Source: a virus
DNA length: 64,000 nucleotides
IMG/VR virus record: IMGVR_UViG_3300028653_000014
Coordinates: 19,070-83,069 of that record
Strand: one strand, 5' to 3'
The notes under the pieces were generated by a model. That model saw only the letters and a program-made list of their open reading frames with translations. It was not told where the DNA came from and did not search any database. Position numbers and translations under genes: made by a program. Positions 24,104 to 32,469 of this stretch are shown piece after piece; position 1 is the stretch's first letter; each line of letters begins with the position of its first letter.

Positions 24104-24158
24104 ACCTATGCGCGAAGGGAGACATGCGATCCCTTCACGGGATAGACTACTACACCGG

Positions 24159-24174
24159 GTAACGCGCGCGTGAC
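24159..24174. promoter_or_regulatory. 16-bp palindrome, operator/stoperator candidate 5 (intergenic)
   Basis: GTAACGCGCGCGTGAC, right before TAGCGG (24176-24181) and the start region of the plus-strand HNH gene. Confidence 0.75.
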
Positions 24175-24191
24175 TTAGCGGAACGCAGTAG

Positions 24192-25151
24192 ATTGCGGCT
24201 ATCGCCGCTGAGACTAGATACCTCGGCCCGAACCTATCTGGCTTCTGCATGTGCGGATGCGGTCAGAAGACCAATCTCGCCCGGTACAACGATCACGAGA
24301 AGGGGTATGTGCTCGGTCAGCCGATGCGCTATCGCCTCGGCCACGCCTTGGCGCGCACGCCGGTTATGCCGCTCGTGGCTCCTAATCCGTCCGGCTATTG
24401 CGAATGCGGATGCGGCGCAAGCACGCCCGCGGCGAAGAGAACCAATCGTCAGTTCGGACATCTAAAGGGACACCCCGTCCGCTTCATAGCAGGTCATCAA
24501 CTCAGGAATCTCTGGGAGCCGTCCCAAAATCTCACTGCTCTCTGTGCTTGCGGGTGCGGTGGTCGGACGCGTTCAGTGAAATGGGGGAACGCCTCCAAAG
24601 GGCTTTCCCGCGGTCAGGCTCAGAAGTTCATCCGCGGCCATCAACAGCGGAAACCAGTCGCAATCCAGGAAGACGAATATCTAGTCGCCGATCTCGGCTT
24701 CGACACTCCATGTTGGGTCTATCTCGGCCTGCTCGACCCGAAGGGCTACGGCATTCGGCACCGAACCGGAACGGGCACCGCACGTGCTCACCGTCAGTCG
24801 TACACGGAGTTCGTTGGTCCTATCCCATCAGGGAAGTCAATCCATCATCGTTGTCGTCACCCCGCGTGCATCAACCCAACGCATCTCGAAGCCATGCCAG
24901 TCTCCGAGAACACCGAACTCACACGAGGAACTCGACCGCCCCGCGCTGTCCGTCTACGTGTCTTTGAACGAGACGGTCACCGTTGCCGACGATGCGGTGT
25001 GACGAAGGAACTCAGCATCGACCACATCGTGCCGCTCTGTCGCGATGGCACCCACGACGAGGCGAATCTTCAGACTCTCTGCCGCTCATGCAACAGCAAA
25101 AAGGGCCGCTACTACTTCCTCGACGAACGCCTCGCTACAGCAACCCTCTAA
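24192..25151 (+). CDS. Homing-type nuclease with zinc knuckles and two HNH modules
   Basis: About 319 aa. The frame begins after a TAG with ATT at 24192; the first ATG (24249) would cut the leading LGPNLSGFCMCGCG knuckle, so an ATT start or an unseen one is likely. Three CxCGCG-type knuckles (CGCGQKT, CECGCGA, CACGCGG) are followed by HHRCRHPACINPTHLEAM, an HNH_3-like core. A second nuclease core follows: CRRCGVTKELSIDHIVPLCRDGTHDEANLQTLCRSCNSKKG. It lies on the strand opposite its host module between two structural genes, as free-standing homing endonucleases do. Confidence 0.85.
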   Translation: MAAIAAETRYLGPNLSGFCMCGCGQKTNLARYNDHEKGYVLGQPMRYRLGHALARTPVMPLVAPNPSGYCECGCGASTPAAKRTNRQFGHLKGHPVRFIAGHQLRNLWEPSQNLTALCACGCGGRTRSVKWGNASKGLSRGQAQKFIRGHQQRKPVAIQEDEYLVADLGFDTPCWVYLGLLDPKGYGIRHRTGTGTARAHRQSYTEFVGPIPSGKSIHHRCRHPACINPTHLEAMPVSENTELTRGTRPPRAVRLRVFERDGHRCRRCGVTKELSIDHIVPLCRDGTHDEANLQTLCRSCNSKKGRYYFLDERLATATL

Positions 25152-26332
25152 GACGAGTAGTCGGTACCAACGGCGCGAGCGAAAGTCTGCAAGTCAGGCG
25201 AGAAAACGGCCCCTTGACGACCTCGTCGCTGTCCCCCGGCGTATGCCTGCAAGAAAAGATCGGTGCTGACCAGACCAGTTGCCTTCGTTGGGTCAGCCCA
25301 ATTTTGGACGAGACCTCTGTCAACTTCTATTCCTTGCCGCACGACACGGGTGGCGCCCGCGGGCAGCAGACAGTCCTTCCCGTTGCAGGCCAGCCACAAC
25401 TGGTTCGCGATCTCGGTCGCGGCAGCACGGCCCAACTGGGGCGGGTCGATGCCCCACTGGTACTGGATCGAGAACGTGCCCGGCTGGTCGTCGTCCAAAC
25501 TCATGTCCTGGCAGCCGGGCCACCAGTTCGGCTCTGACGGGTCCCCGGGCGTGTCCATCCGCACGAGTTGCCGCCACTTGTCGAGCCGCCAGTTCCGGGC
25601 GCCCGTGTCAGGGTCGAACTCCAGCAGCGGCACCCCGCCGATCAGCACATCCAGGATCTTCCTCACCGGGTAGCCGCCGAGCCGGACGATCGACATCGGC
25701 GCGCACCCGAACTTGTCGCCGACCTCGTTGTACCAGGCCCAGCCGCCACCGCCGCCCCACGGCGCCGTCTGCCAGTACCACGGCCCCCACCCGTACGAGA
25801 CAGGCCCCGTGAGCCAGCAGCCGCACGCCTGGCTGCACGGACGCACCTTCCGCTGACACAGACCAGGGAAGCGGCGTCCTGAAATCTCGTAGAGCGCCAT
25901 CGACGCCTCGAACGCGACCGTGTCGAACGCGGCCGGGTTGGAACCGTAGTTGAACTGCACACAGGCGGCGACGTCCTCCCCTGTGATCCAACTGAAGCAC
26001 GGCCCCAACGTCGGGCCGTCAGGGACGCTCCCGGGAGGGTCGACCGCGGACGGGATCACGAACACCGTCCCGTAGATCGTCTCCGTCACCGTCGACCCCT
26101 GATACCCCGTCGACCGCCACCGGTACTCGCCGATCAGGGCAGGCACCCCGAGCGCGCACTCCCAATAGTCCGGCGCCGGGTTCGTCACCGCCGCATCGAC
26201 GCCCGACGTGAACGTCAGCACCGTCTTGTCCGGCTGCTCCAACTGGAACACAACCTCGGACGGGGACGGCTCCCCCTCCTGCCCGAACGTGGCGTCAAGA
26301 ACGACCGGGTTGCCTTCGGTGACGGTACTCAT
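25148..26332 (-). CDS. Head-tail connector-region structural protein
   Basis: 394 aa, ATG at 26332. Residues ~1-100 form an Ig-like beta domain (DATFGQEGEPSPSEVVFQLEQPDKTV). The rest contains GRRFPGLCQRKVRPCSQACGCW and MSIVRLGGYPVRKILDVLIGG, and a C-terminal helical part. Sits between the tail tube-like gene and gp10-like genes, where adaptor/connector proteins are encoded. Converges with the HNH gene with overlapping stops. Confidence 0.65.
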   Translation of the reverse strand: MSTVTEGNPVVLDATFGQEGEPSPSEVVFQLEQPDKTVLTFTSGVDAAVTNPAPDYWECALGVPALIGEYRWRSTGYQGSTVTETIYGTVFVIPSAVDPPGSVPDGPTLGPCFSWITGEDVAACVQFNYGSNPAAFDTVAFEASMALYEISGRRFPGLCQRKVRPCSQACGCWLTGPVSYGWGPWYWQTAPWGGGGGWAWYNEVGDKFGCAPMSIVRLGGYPVRKILDVLIGGVPLLEFDPDTGARNWRLDKWRQLVRMDTPGDPSEPNWWPGCQDMSLDDDQPGTFSIQYQWGIDPPQLGRAAATEIANQLWLACNGKDCLLPAGATRVVRQGIEVDRGLVQNWADPTKATGLVSTDLFLQAYAGGQRRGRQGAVFSPDLQTFARAVGTDYSS

Positions 26333-26340
26333 CGACGCCT

Positions 26341-26347
26341 CATTCTA
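26341..26347 (-). promoter_or_regulatory. Promoter candidate, -10 TAGAAT
   Basis: Minus-strand TTAGAAT (26347-26342) lies 9 nt before the ATG at 26332 and directly after a terminator hairpin, implying a nearly leaderless transcript for the connector gene. Confidence 0.45.
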
Positions 26348-26357
26348 AGCGGGGTTG

Positions 26358-26390
26358 TGCGGCCGGGGCGCCTGTGAAGCCCCGGCCGCA
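26358..26390 (-). terminator. Strong hairpin terminator
   Basis: Perfect 12-bp arms (26358-26369 and 26379-26390), loop 9 nt, very GC-rich; lies between an HNH gene and the connector gene. Confidence 0.65.
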
Positions 26391-26404
26391 TCCTTAGTCA
26401 GTGA

Positions 26405-26812
26405 CTACCGGCCGAGATGCAGGAGTCTGTGATGCCGGATGCAAAGCCAGCGAACGTCGAGCGGCTTCGAGTAATCATCGTGATGCGCGTGAATCCTTCC
26501 AGAGCAGTCGTCGGACTCTCGCTCACATGGCTGAGGAACAAGATCACCGCGCGCAACGGCATTGAGCACGCGACTTCTAGCAACGATCTTTTCCGGCTCC
26601 CGCTTCTTACGTTCCAGCTTCTTCTGCGCCCACTCGTCGGAGTGACGGTGATAGGACGCTCGTGCTGCCGCCCGGTGCTGATCTCGATGCCCGACGACCC
26701 ACTTGTGGTGACGTGCAGCATTCGCTTCCCGACACTTTTCACACCTGCATTTGTGTCGTTCGTAGAAGTTGCGCGTACCGTGTCGTGGGTCGTCGGGGTC
26801 AAAATCGGTCAC
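26405..26812 (-). CDS. Small HNH homing-type endonuclease
   Basis: 135 aa. N-terminus has CRCEKCREANAARHHKW, a zinc knuckle plus basic helix repeated in homing endonucleases; the C-terminus CERESDDCSGRIHAHHDDYSKPLDVRWLCIRHHRLLH is a compact HNH core with H-H at the beta-hairpin and final His. Inserted in sense orientation between two structural genes, with a terminator behind it. Base composition is slightly less GC-rich than its neighbours, consistent with horizontal arrival. Confidence 0.82.
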   Translation of the reverse strand: MTDFDPDDPRHGTRNFYERHKCRCEKCREANAARHHKWVVGHRDQHRAAARASYHRHSDEWAQKKLERKKREPEKIVARSRVLNAVARGDLVPQPCERESDDCSGRIHAHHDDYSKPLDVRWLCIRHHRLLHLGR

Positions 26813-26821
26813 ACCCTCACT

Positions 26822-27469
26822 TTACGTAATTGGAGCGCTTTGGTACCCGCAGACAGCCGTCGGGACGGCCGTGTCGTAGAACCAGGCACCGTTCGGCTGG
26901 ATCGCCTCCGGCACGTCCGCGTAAATCCCCATCCCCCAGTTGCCGTTCGCGACGGTGAAGCCAGTGAACTTCGGCTGAGAGAAGTCGTTCTGGGCCGTGT
27001 CCGCGCCGCGCTGCCAGCGAGACGACGGGAACACGTAACGGCGATACGGGTACGGCGCCGACGGCTCGTGGTCGCAGTCCCACAGATCCTGCCACGCCTC
27101 GAACGCCGCGTACGGCTGCTGAGAGCCGCAAGGCACCTTGAACTGCACGCCGATCGGGAACCCGCCACCGTCGGTGATGACCGGTGCGCCCGTCAGCAAC
27201 TCCTCCAGGCCCGGCTCCAGCACGCCCTGGTCGAGTTCGAGGTTGAACCGCTTCAGGATGTCCTGACCCCGGTACGTGTTCAGAAGCTGGTCGCAGCCGC
27301 CCTTCTGGTCCTTCACCTCGCCCGCCAGCACGTCAGGCGTGATCGTCAACTGGATCGGCTTGTCGCTGACGTAGAGGTTGTTCGGTCCCGCGATGGGGTT
27401 GCCGAGCGCATCCACGCGAGTCGCCCGGATGTAGCAAAGATGGATCGCTCCATCACAGATTGCAGGCAT
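26822..27469 (-). CDS. Major tail tube protein (putative)
   Basis: 215 aa, with GAGGGGG before the ATG. Contains LTITPDVLAGEVKDQKGGCDQLLNTYRGQDILKRFNLELDQGVLEPGLEELLTGAPVI, typical of actinophage major tail proteins (the K-R-F-N-LELDQG-x-LEPG-LEELLTG stretch), and a C-terminal beta half. Lies between the capsid-side genes and the tail chaperones. Polymerises to form the tail tube. Confidence 0.75.
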   Translation of the reverse strand: MPAICDGAIHLCYIRATRVDALGNPIAGPNNLYVSDKPIQLTITPDVLAGEVKDQKGGCDQLLNTYRGQDILKRFNLELDQGVLEPGLEELLTGAPVITDGGGFPIGVQFKVPCGSQQPYAAFEAWQDLWDCDHEPSAPYPYRRYVFPSSRWQRGADTAQNDFSQPKFTGFTVANGNWGMGIYADVPEAIQPNGAWFYDTAVPTAVCGYQSAPIT

Positions 27470-27507
27470 GTTCTAGTCCCCCTCTCGGGATGTCGTTTGG
27501 TCTCTCA

Positions 27508-28554
27508 TCAGGAACCCGTGTTGCAGTCCGTAGAGCAACGATCCACCAGGACGGCCGCTTGTAACACGACGTCCCACACCGCCGAGTAGTAGCGTTCGGC
27601 CCGGTAGGTGAACGTGTTCGGGCGGCCATTCGTGGCGCCACTTGATGTGCCGCGGTCGAGCGCCTCCGTGCGGGTGTCCGGTGTCGTGAAGATGTCAGAG
27701 CGGCGCAGATCGACCGGGCCTGTCGCGTACGCCCACTCCTCAGTCGGGCCGGGTGTCGGATGACCGACAGGGGTCGACACGCCGACATAGCCGCCATCGG
27801 GGATGACCACGTTCCCGTTGATCGTCCGGATGACCCCGGTCTTGTCCTGGATCACGAAGCCGGTGCCCAGGAGGGCGGTCGCCATCATCGGGGAGCAGTG
27901 GATAACCCCGAGCGAACCCGTCAGGCCGATCGCGGCCTCCAGAATCTGCAGTGCATGGTTCGGTCTCGTCGCGACGTTGCCGTTCGGGAACGTCCCCATC
28001 CCGTCCGCCAGATACGGCTGCGAGGACAGGGTCGCGCCCGACATGAACTCGCGCGCGACCGCGAACGACTCCTTCGCCGCTATCGCGACGACCGCGCGGG
28101 CACGGAACGCCGCCTCGTCCGGCACCTGCTGCGACGTACACGTGATCGACTGGACGACCGTCAGCGTGTTGAACTCCGGCGGGGTCGCGTTCGAGCCGAA
28201 CGACTTCTGTACCGGGTGCGCGGCACACGCGTCCCACACCGACGGGGCATCCTCCGGGTACGGGTACACCGCGACACCGTTCAGCCAGCGTTCGCGGCCC
28301 GCGAGATCCGGCACATACACCTGCTCGTCCGGCGCGCTCGGAACCCGCAGCCAGATCGACCCGTCGGCTTTGCGATACAGGCCCGGCTCCAGAGAGCCGT
28401 CCTGGCCGATCGTTGAGTCGTCCACCGGGCCGATCGTCGTGTCGACGACGATCCTCACACCCGCCGCATCCGACGCCGCCGCCGGGACAAGCCCATGTAC
28501 TGGCGGAATCGGTAGGGGGCCATCTACGCGCCAGGTCGGGAAGTTCGCGTTCAC
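27508..28554 (-). CDS. Virion structural protein of unknown position
   Basis: 348 aa from GTG at 28554 with AGGGGGG upstream. GLYRKADGSIWLRVPSAPDEQVYVPDL, then ITCTSQQVPDEAAFRARAVVAIAAKESFAVAREFMSGA and HCSPMMATALLGTGFVIQDKTGVIRTINGN. The alternating alpha/beta organisation recalls encapsulin/capsid-like or connector proteins, but no family is firmly recognised. Immediately downstream of the capsid gene region. Confidence 0.65.
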   Translation of the reverse strand: MNANFPTWRVDGPLPIPPVHGLVPAAASDAAGVRIVVDTTIGPVDDSTIGQDGSLEPGLYRKADGSIWLRVPSAPDEQVYVPDLAGRERWLNGVAVYPYPEDAPSVWDACAAHPVQKSFGSNATPPEFNTLTVVQSITCTSQQVPDEAAFRARAVVAIAAKESFAVAREFMSGATLSSQPYLADGMGTFPNGNVATRPNHALQILEAAIGLTGSLGVIHCSPMMATALLGTGFVIQDKTGVIRTINGNVVIPDGGYVGVSTPVGHPTPGPTEEWAYATGPVDLRRSDIFTTPDTRTEALDRGTSSGATNGRPNTFTYRAERYYSAVWDVVLQAAVLVDRCSTDCNTGS

Positions 28555-28583
28555 GCCGCCCCCCTAAATGAGGTAAAATAAAT

Positions 28584-28607
28584 GCCGGGACGTATCCGCG
28601 TCCCGGC
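28584..28607 (-). terminator. Rho-independent terminator
   Basis: Perfect 9-bp stem (28584-28592 with 28599-28607), loop 6 nt; on the minus strand it is followed by ATTTATTTTA. Terminates transcripts from the capsid gene before the next structural gene. Confidence 0.7.
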
Positions 28608-28640
28608 CCTCAACTGGGCCACATCAACCAGGGAGAAGAC

Positions 28641-29417
28641 GTGACCAGCAGCGAGCTTTGCACCTGCACCCTTTGCACGGCAGGCGAGCCTGTTCCGTAC
28701 GGCACCTGCCACTGCGCGTGCGGCGAGAAAACGAACCCGGCGCCGTTCACGAACCCCGCCAGGGACTACGTGAAGGGCGAGCCGGTGAAGTACGTCAAGG
28801 GCCACGGCTCCCGCTCGAAGGACTGGAAGAAGCGTTGGAACAGCGAGGGACCAAACCCATCCGGCATCTGCCAGTACAACGGCTGCGATCAGCCGACCCT
28901 GCTCTCCGCGAACACCGTGTGGCATCTCGGGATCATCCGAGGAGAGCCGCTCCGTATGTGCCCTAAACACAAGCACCCCGGACGGAAGAAGGCCACTCTC
29001 ACCTTCGACATTGAGGATCGTGGATACATCAGCGACGAAGGGGTGGCTAGCGACTGCCACATCTTCAATCGTGACGCCCGCGACGGGAAGAACGGCGTAT
29101 ACGGAGTCATCGGCGGAAAGTCGCGGCTCGCCCATATCGTCGCATGGGAAGCGCTCAACGGCGCTCTGCCGCGCGGTCTCACCCTCGACCATCTCTGCGA
29201 GATCAAACTCTGCGTCAACCCCGATCATCTCCGCCTCTCCACTAGAGCGGTACACGCCAAGCGGCACGCTGACCTGCGGATTGACAAGAACGTGATCTCG
29301 GCTATCCGCGACGCCCTGCGTACAAGTGATCTCACTCAGAAGCAGATCGCCGCGAAGTTCGGCGTCAGCCTCAGCTACGTGGGCAGAGTCCGCTCCGCCA
29401 TGAAGCGCGAGTCCTAG
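28641..29417 (+). CDS. HNH homing-type endonuclease with C-terminal HTH
   Basis: 258 aa, GTG at 28641 with GGGAGA upstream. Zinc-knuckle modules CTCTLCTAGE, CHCACGEKT and CQYNGCDQP...CPKHKHPG, then a nuclease core (LAHIVAWEALNGALPRG, LDHLCEIKLCVNPDHLRL: HNH_3-like), and a C-terminal helix-turn-helix (TQKQIAAKFGVSLSYVGRV). Opposite strand to the surrounding capsid operon and bounded by its own terminator. Probably homes into the capsid-tail boundary. Confidence 0.86.
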   Translation: MTSSELCTCTLCTAGEPVPYGTCHCACGEKTNPAPFTNPARDYVKGEPVKYVKGHGSRSKDWKKRWNSEGPNPSGICQYNGCDQPTLLSANTVWHLGIIRGEPLRMCPKHKHPGRKKATLTFDIEDRGYISDEGVASDCHIFNRDARDGKNGVYGVIGGKSRLAHIVAWEALNGALPRGLTLDHLCEIKLCVNPDHLRLSTRAVHAKRHADLRIDKNVISAIRDALRTSDLTQKQIAAKFGVSLSYVGRVRSAMKRES

Positions 29418-29440
29418 ACTCCCACCGCCAAGAGCGACCG

Positions 29441-29486
29441 AGCGGTCGTGCCCTCCCGCCGATAAAGGCTGGAAGGCACGACCGCT
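29441..29486 (+). terminator. Rho-independent terminator of the plus-strand HNH gene
   Basis: Perfect 12-bp arms 29441-29452 and 29475-29486, loop 22 nt, followed by TTTCTCTTCC on the plus strand. Confidence 0.72.
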
Positions 29487-29527
29487 TTTCTCTTCCGTAA
29501 TACTCACTGAGATTAATCAGTCAGTAA

Positions 29528-31273
29528 TTACGAGTGATTCTGGTAGGAGTAGGGACAATCCCCAACAGCGACCGGAAGCGAAACGGCTCCGTTATCGCAA
29601 ACGAATGTCTCGACCGCAAGTGACTCCACACCAACGTAGGCCACATTTTCGAAACTTTCGCCGAAAAGTTGGAAATTGTTAAGCGCATTGAGTACGCTAT
29701 CCCGTACAATTCCCAACTCCAAAACTCCGCCGTCCAAATAGAGGAACGACCCCTCGGGGAAGAGGTACCAGACGACGGTCGGCGGGAACGTCAGGAGCGC
29801 CCCGTTCGCCTGGGTGCCGAACACCTGGCCGCGGCCGTTGGCGCCGTCGATGTAGTACGTCGGCTCGATCCCGAACGAGCGGAGCAGAGCCGTGACCTTC
29901 GCCTCGTCCGTGTCGAATCGCTGGAACTGGCCGCGGATGACGTCGGACACGATCAGGTCGACGGCCCAGTAGGGGATCATCAGCCTGAGGATCGCGCCCG
30001 GGTCCATCCGGTTGCGGTTCCGGAGGCCGTTCGCCGCAGCCAGGATCTGGCTGAACAGCGTGGCCGAGGCGCCCAGCCCGAGCGACCCTGCGGTCACCTG
30101 GGTCGAGAACGCGTCGATCTGGGTCAGGAGGTTCGACTCGGCCAGGCGAGCGTGGGCGGCGAGCACCAGGTTGTTCCACTGCGCGACAAGCTCCGGGAAC
30201 GCGCGCGCCCCGAGGTTGCCGAACTGCAGGCAGTGGTAGATGATGTCGACGTCGGTCTCCTGGAACGGCGGGCACGGGATCGTCTGGCACGACTTCGTGG
30301 CCGACGAGCCGCCCGCGGCGTCCTGCGTCTCGGTGATGAGGCCGACACCCGTCGTGACCGCCGAGAGGGCGGCCGGGCGTGCGTAGCGGAGACCGCCACG
30401 GTCAGCGTTGAACGACGGGAGGGCGCCCATCACGGGCCGGGTCGGCACCGAGATGTACTGCAGGTTGTAGTACGGCGTCACGGGGGCGCAGAGACCGCCG
30501 GACGCGACCAGCGAGTCGGGGGCGCCGTCGAGTTGCATCTTCTTCCGCTTCTCGAACTCGGCGTTGATGATGCTCTTCGACGTGACGGACGCGACGAGAT
30601 TCATGTTCTGCTCGATCGACTGTCCGAGCAGACGCGACTCAGGGTACTGGTCGTGCCAGTCGAACCGGCCGATCGTGAACTTCTCGTTCGTGTCCGGCCC
30701 GGCCTGCCCGAACGCCCGCTGGCGGTCGATCATCGCCTGGGCGAGGTCGAGGTCGGAGGTGAACTGGCTTCCCGGCACCCGGTCGGGGGCACCCGCGGCG
30801 GCCGTCAGCGCGATCGGCTTCTCCGTCGGCTCGTACTCGACGGGGGTGCGGTCGGCGGACGGGCGCGGCAGACGGCCACGCACGACAGGCTTCGCGGCAG
30901 CCGTGACGGCCGCTGCTTCCTCGACCGGCTCGGCAGGCTCCTCCGGCTCCTCCGGCGTCTCAGCCGCGGCAGTCGCGAGGTCAGCGAACGCGGCCTTGTC
31001 CTCGTCGGACAACTCGACCGGCTCGGCGGGCGTCTCAGCCCTGGTCGCTGCGGCGGCCTTCAGAGACTTCACAGTCTCGATGGCGGCCTTCGTCTCGTCC
31101 AGCAGGTTCGCGGTCGTGTACTCCGCGGTGATGAACTGGAGCGGGTTCGACGTGACGTCGCTGATCGCAAGCTCGTACGAGGCGATCAGACTCGCGAGGT
31201 CTTCGTCGGAAAGGGATGCGATGTCGTCTGGGACGGGCGCGAACAGCGGCTCGTCCAGGTTCTCGTTCTCCAT
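29528..31273 (-). CDS. Major capsid protein, HK97-type fold with long N-terminal region
   Basis: 581 aa from the ATG at 31273 with AGGAGG 10 nt upstream. Residues 1-~190 are acidic and Ala/Pro/Glu-rich with coiled coils, the expected scaffold (delta) part. Residues ~225-580 form the capsid domain: VTSKSIINAEFEKRKKM, VASGGLCAPVTPYYNLQY, GALPSFNADRGGLRYARP, AILRLMIPYWAVDLI, and FGIEPTYYIDGANGRG with FPEGSFLYLDGGVLELG. Assembles the icosahedral shell. The last ~190 bp of the gene are clearly AT-richer than the rest and lie nearest the HNH insertion. Confidence 0.9.
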   Translation of the reverse strand: MENENLDEPLFAPVPDDIASLSDEDLASLIASYELAISDVTSNPLQFITAEYTTANLLDETKAAIETVKSLKAAAATRAETPAEPVELSDEDKAAFADLATAAAETPEEPEEPAEPVEEAAAVTAAAKPVVRGRLPRPSADRTPVEYEPTEKPIALTAAAGAPDRVPGSQFTSDLDLAQAMIDRQRAFGQAGPDTNEKFTIGRFDWHDQYPESRLLGQSIEQNMNLVASVTSKSIINAEFEKRKKMQLDGAPDSLVASGGLCAPVTPYYNLQYISVPTRPVMGALPSFNADRGGLRYARPAALSAVTTGVGLITETQDAAGGSSATKSCQTIPCPPFQETDVDIIYHCLQFGNLGARAFPELVAQWNNLVLAAHARLAESNLLTQIDAFSTQVTAGSLGLGASATLFSQILAAANGLRNRNRMDPGAILRLMIPYWAVDLIVSDVIRGQFQRFDTDEAKVTALLRSFGIEPTYYIDGANGRGQVFGTQANGALLTFPPTVVWYLFPEGSFLYLDGGVLELGIVRDSVLNALNNFQLFGESFENVAYVGVESLAVETFVCDNGAVSLPVAVGDCPYSYQNHS

Positions 31274-31378
31274 CAGGTGTAGCCTCCTTGAACGCAAGTA
31301 GGGACTTCGGTTTGCGCTCGGCGGCTATGCCTGCCTTGCTACCGCACCCACTGGCTAAGCCGTGGTTACGATGGGTGA

Positions 31379-31391
31379 ATCGTACTGCGGT
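31379..31391 (-). promoter_or_regulatory. Late promoter candidate for the capsid gene, -10 TACGAT
   Basis: Minus-strand CCGCAGTACGATT with -10 at 31384-31379, ~105 nt before the capsid ATG; TTCAAG sits 17 nt upstream as a weak -35. The same CGCASTACGATT block precedes the protease gene and a membrane protein gene. Confidence 0.5.
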
Positions 31392-31421
31392 CTAGTTTTG
31401 GCTTGAAACCAGGGAAACCGG

Positions 31422-31437
31422 GTAACGCGCGCGTTAC
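31422..31437. promoter_or_regulatory. 16-bp perfect palindrome, operator candidate 6
   Basis: GTAACGCGCGCGTTAC lies in the spacer just before the plus-strand -10 TACGGT (31443-31448), and ~40 nt upstream of the capsid promoter -10 on the other strand. Binding here could control both directions. Confidence 0.8.
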
Positions 31438-31442
31438 CGCGC

Positions 31443-31476
31443 TACGGTGTTCTGCATGAGTGCCTCGACGCTATAG
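31443..31476 (+). promoter_or_regulatory. Promoter -10 TACGGT with a 6-codon leader frame
   Basis: TACGGT (31443-31448) is 7 nt before an ATG at 31456 that opens MSASTL and stops at 31476. A GC-rich hairpin (31468-31490 region) and GAGGAGGT before the ATG at 31521 follow. The leader may be an attenuator or simply an untranslated start. Confidence 0.4.
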
Positions 31477-31520
31477 CCGCCCTACGGGGGGCGGCGCTGG
31501 AACGCGAGGAGGTACCCAAG

Positions 31521-31760
31521 ATGCGGAGATGGCACTCCGAGACCGCGCTGATGATCGCGCGGATGCAGTTCGCCCGCGCTGACCACGATCAGTGTGCTTG
31601 CCGCCGATGCACATCTGACGGGATCGGCTGGTTCCGCGACCGTCACCCGCGCGACTGTGGACGCGCCCGTTGCGGCTGTTGCCACGGCGAAAAAGCGTAC
31701 GGCCCGAAGCGTCGCGGGGCTACGAAACGGCGCGCGGTCGAGTTCGAGTTGTCGCTGTAG
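31521..31760 (+). CDS. Small basic Cys-rich protein
   Basis: 79 aa with GAGGAGGT 8 nt before the ATG. HDQCACRRCTSDGIGWF and CGRARCGCCHGEKAYG give two Cys pairs of a zinc ribbon; the tail is Arg/Lys-rich (PKRRGATKRRAVEF). Likely nucleic-acid binding. Monocistronic, controlled by a promoter with a palindrome in its spacer. Confidence 0.65.
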   Translation: MRRWHSETALMIARMQFARADHDQCACRRCTSDGIGWFRDRHPRDCGRARCGCCHGEKAYGPKRRGATKRRAVEFELSL

Positions 31761-31767
31761 AGGAAGC

Positions 31768-31804
31768 GACGGGCCGCCCGTCCCCGGTTCCCGGGCGGCC
31801 CGTC
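31768..31804. terminator. Strong GC-rich hairpin, probable bidirectional terminator
   Basis: Perfect 13-bp arms 31768-31780 and 31792-31804, loop 11 nt, no T-run. Lies between convergent genes (31521-31760 plus, 31868-32293 minus). Confidence 0.68.
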
Positions 31805-31867
31805 TCATCGCGGCGCTAGGAGGCGGATGACGTGTCAGCGTTCCGCCACGCCGCAATCGGGTGAAGT

Positions 31868-32293
31868 CTATGCAGGAATCGGCAGGTCTCTCAGAGTCCC
31901 GAGAACGCCCCAGCGTCCATGCTCGATCAACGTCGAGAACACGAGAGGAAGATCGACGGGCACCCCGATGTAGGCAAGTCCCGGTGTTCTCCACGTCGGA
32001 TCGATCACGCCGCCGTCTGCGTCTGAGCACCACGCGTGGTGAACCGCGAACGTGTCGTGCTCCCAGCCGTCGATCGCCGGGACGGCCCATCCTTCCACGT
32101 ACGGCAGGCCGTGTTTCTCTGCGAGACGGTAGGCGTTCGCGAAGCAGCGGCGCTCCTGCCCGAACCGGTAGCCGTGACCGCGTGGCTTCGGCTGCGGCCG
32201 GTAGCAGACGCCGTGTTCGAGCACGTGCGTGGCCCAGTCCCACCGGGAGAGCGCCGTCAGATAGTCGCGGATCACCTGCTCGTGCTCGTTCAC
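31868..32293 (-). CDS. Transglutaminase/papain-like fold protein (putative)
   Basis: 141 aa, GTG at 32293 (GTGA overlap). CFANAYRLAEKHGLPYVEGWAVP, FAVHHAWCSDADGGVIDPTWR and AYIGVPV give a Cys...His...Asp order seen in transglutaminase-like and papain-like folds and in a widespread phage family of unknown function. Enzymatic activity is inferred from the triad order only. Confidence 0.65.
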   Translation of the reverse strand: MNEHEQVIRDYLTALSRWDWATHVLEHGVCYRPQPKPRGHGYRFGQERRCFANAYRLAEKHGLPYVEGWAVPAIDGWEHDTFAVHHAWCSDADGGVIDPTWRTPGLAYIGVPVDLPLVFSTLIEHGRWGVLGTLRDLPIPA

Positions 32294-32469
32294 GTCTCAT
32301 CCTCTGGCATGTACTCGAAGGCGAGATTGTCGTCCTCCGACGACCCGTACGTCCTCAGCCACTGCACGCACTCAGCACGGGTGGCGAGTCCCTCCTGCCC
32401 GTAGAAGGCGCGGATGGCCCGCCGCCATTCATCTGGGACGTCGACGGTGTAGGCGACACGGATCTTCAT
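32290..32469 (-). CDS. Small conserved-type phage protein
   Basis: 59 aa, ATG at 32469 and TGA at 32290-32292; ATGA and GTGA overlaps at its two ends. MKIRVAYTVDVPDEWRRAIR, AFYGQEGLATRAECVQWL and YGSSEDDN resemble a small family common in actinophage early regions. Function unknown. Confidence 0.7.
   Translation of the reverse strand: MKIRVAYTVDVPDEWRRAIRAFYGQEGLATRAECVQWLRTYGSSEDDNLAFEYMPEDET

Noticed and set aside
24114-24136. Small 7-bp hairpin next to the terminator
   Set aside because: Too short and not followed by a T-run; likely incidental.
29669-31282. Long plus-strand frame opposite the capsid gene
   Set aside because: Composition is Arg/Val/Glu-rich antisense of a high-GC coding strand; no domain or start signal. 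The capsid frame explains it.
31827-31973. 48-codon plus-strand frame with AGGAGG before its ATG
   Set aside because: It runs antisense through the end of the 31868-32293 gene and its product has no structure; the ribosome-binding match is not enough.
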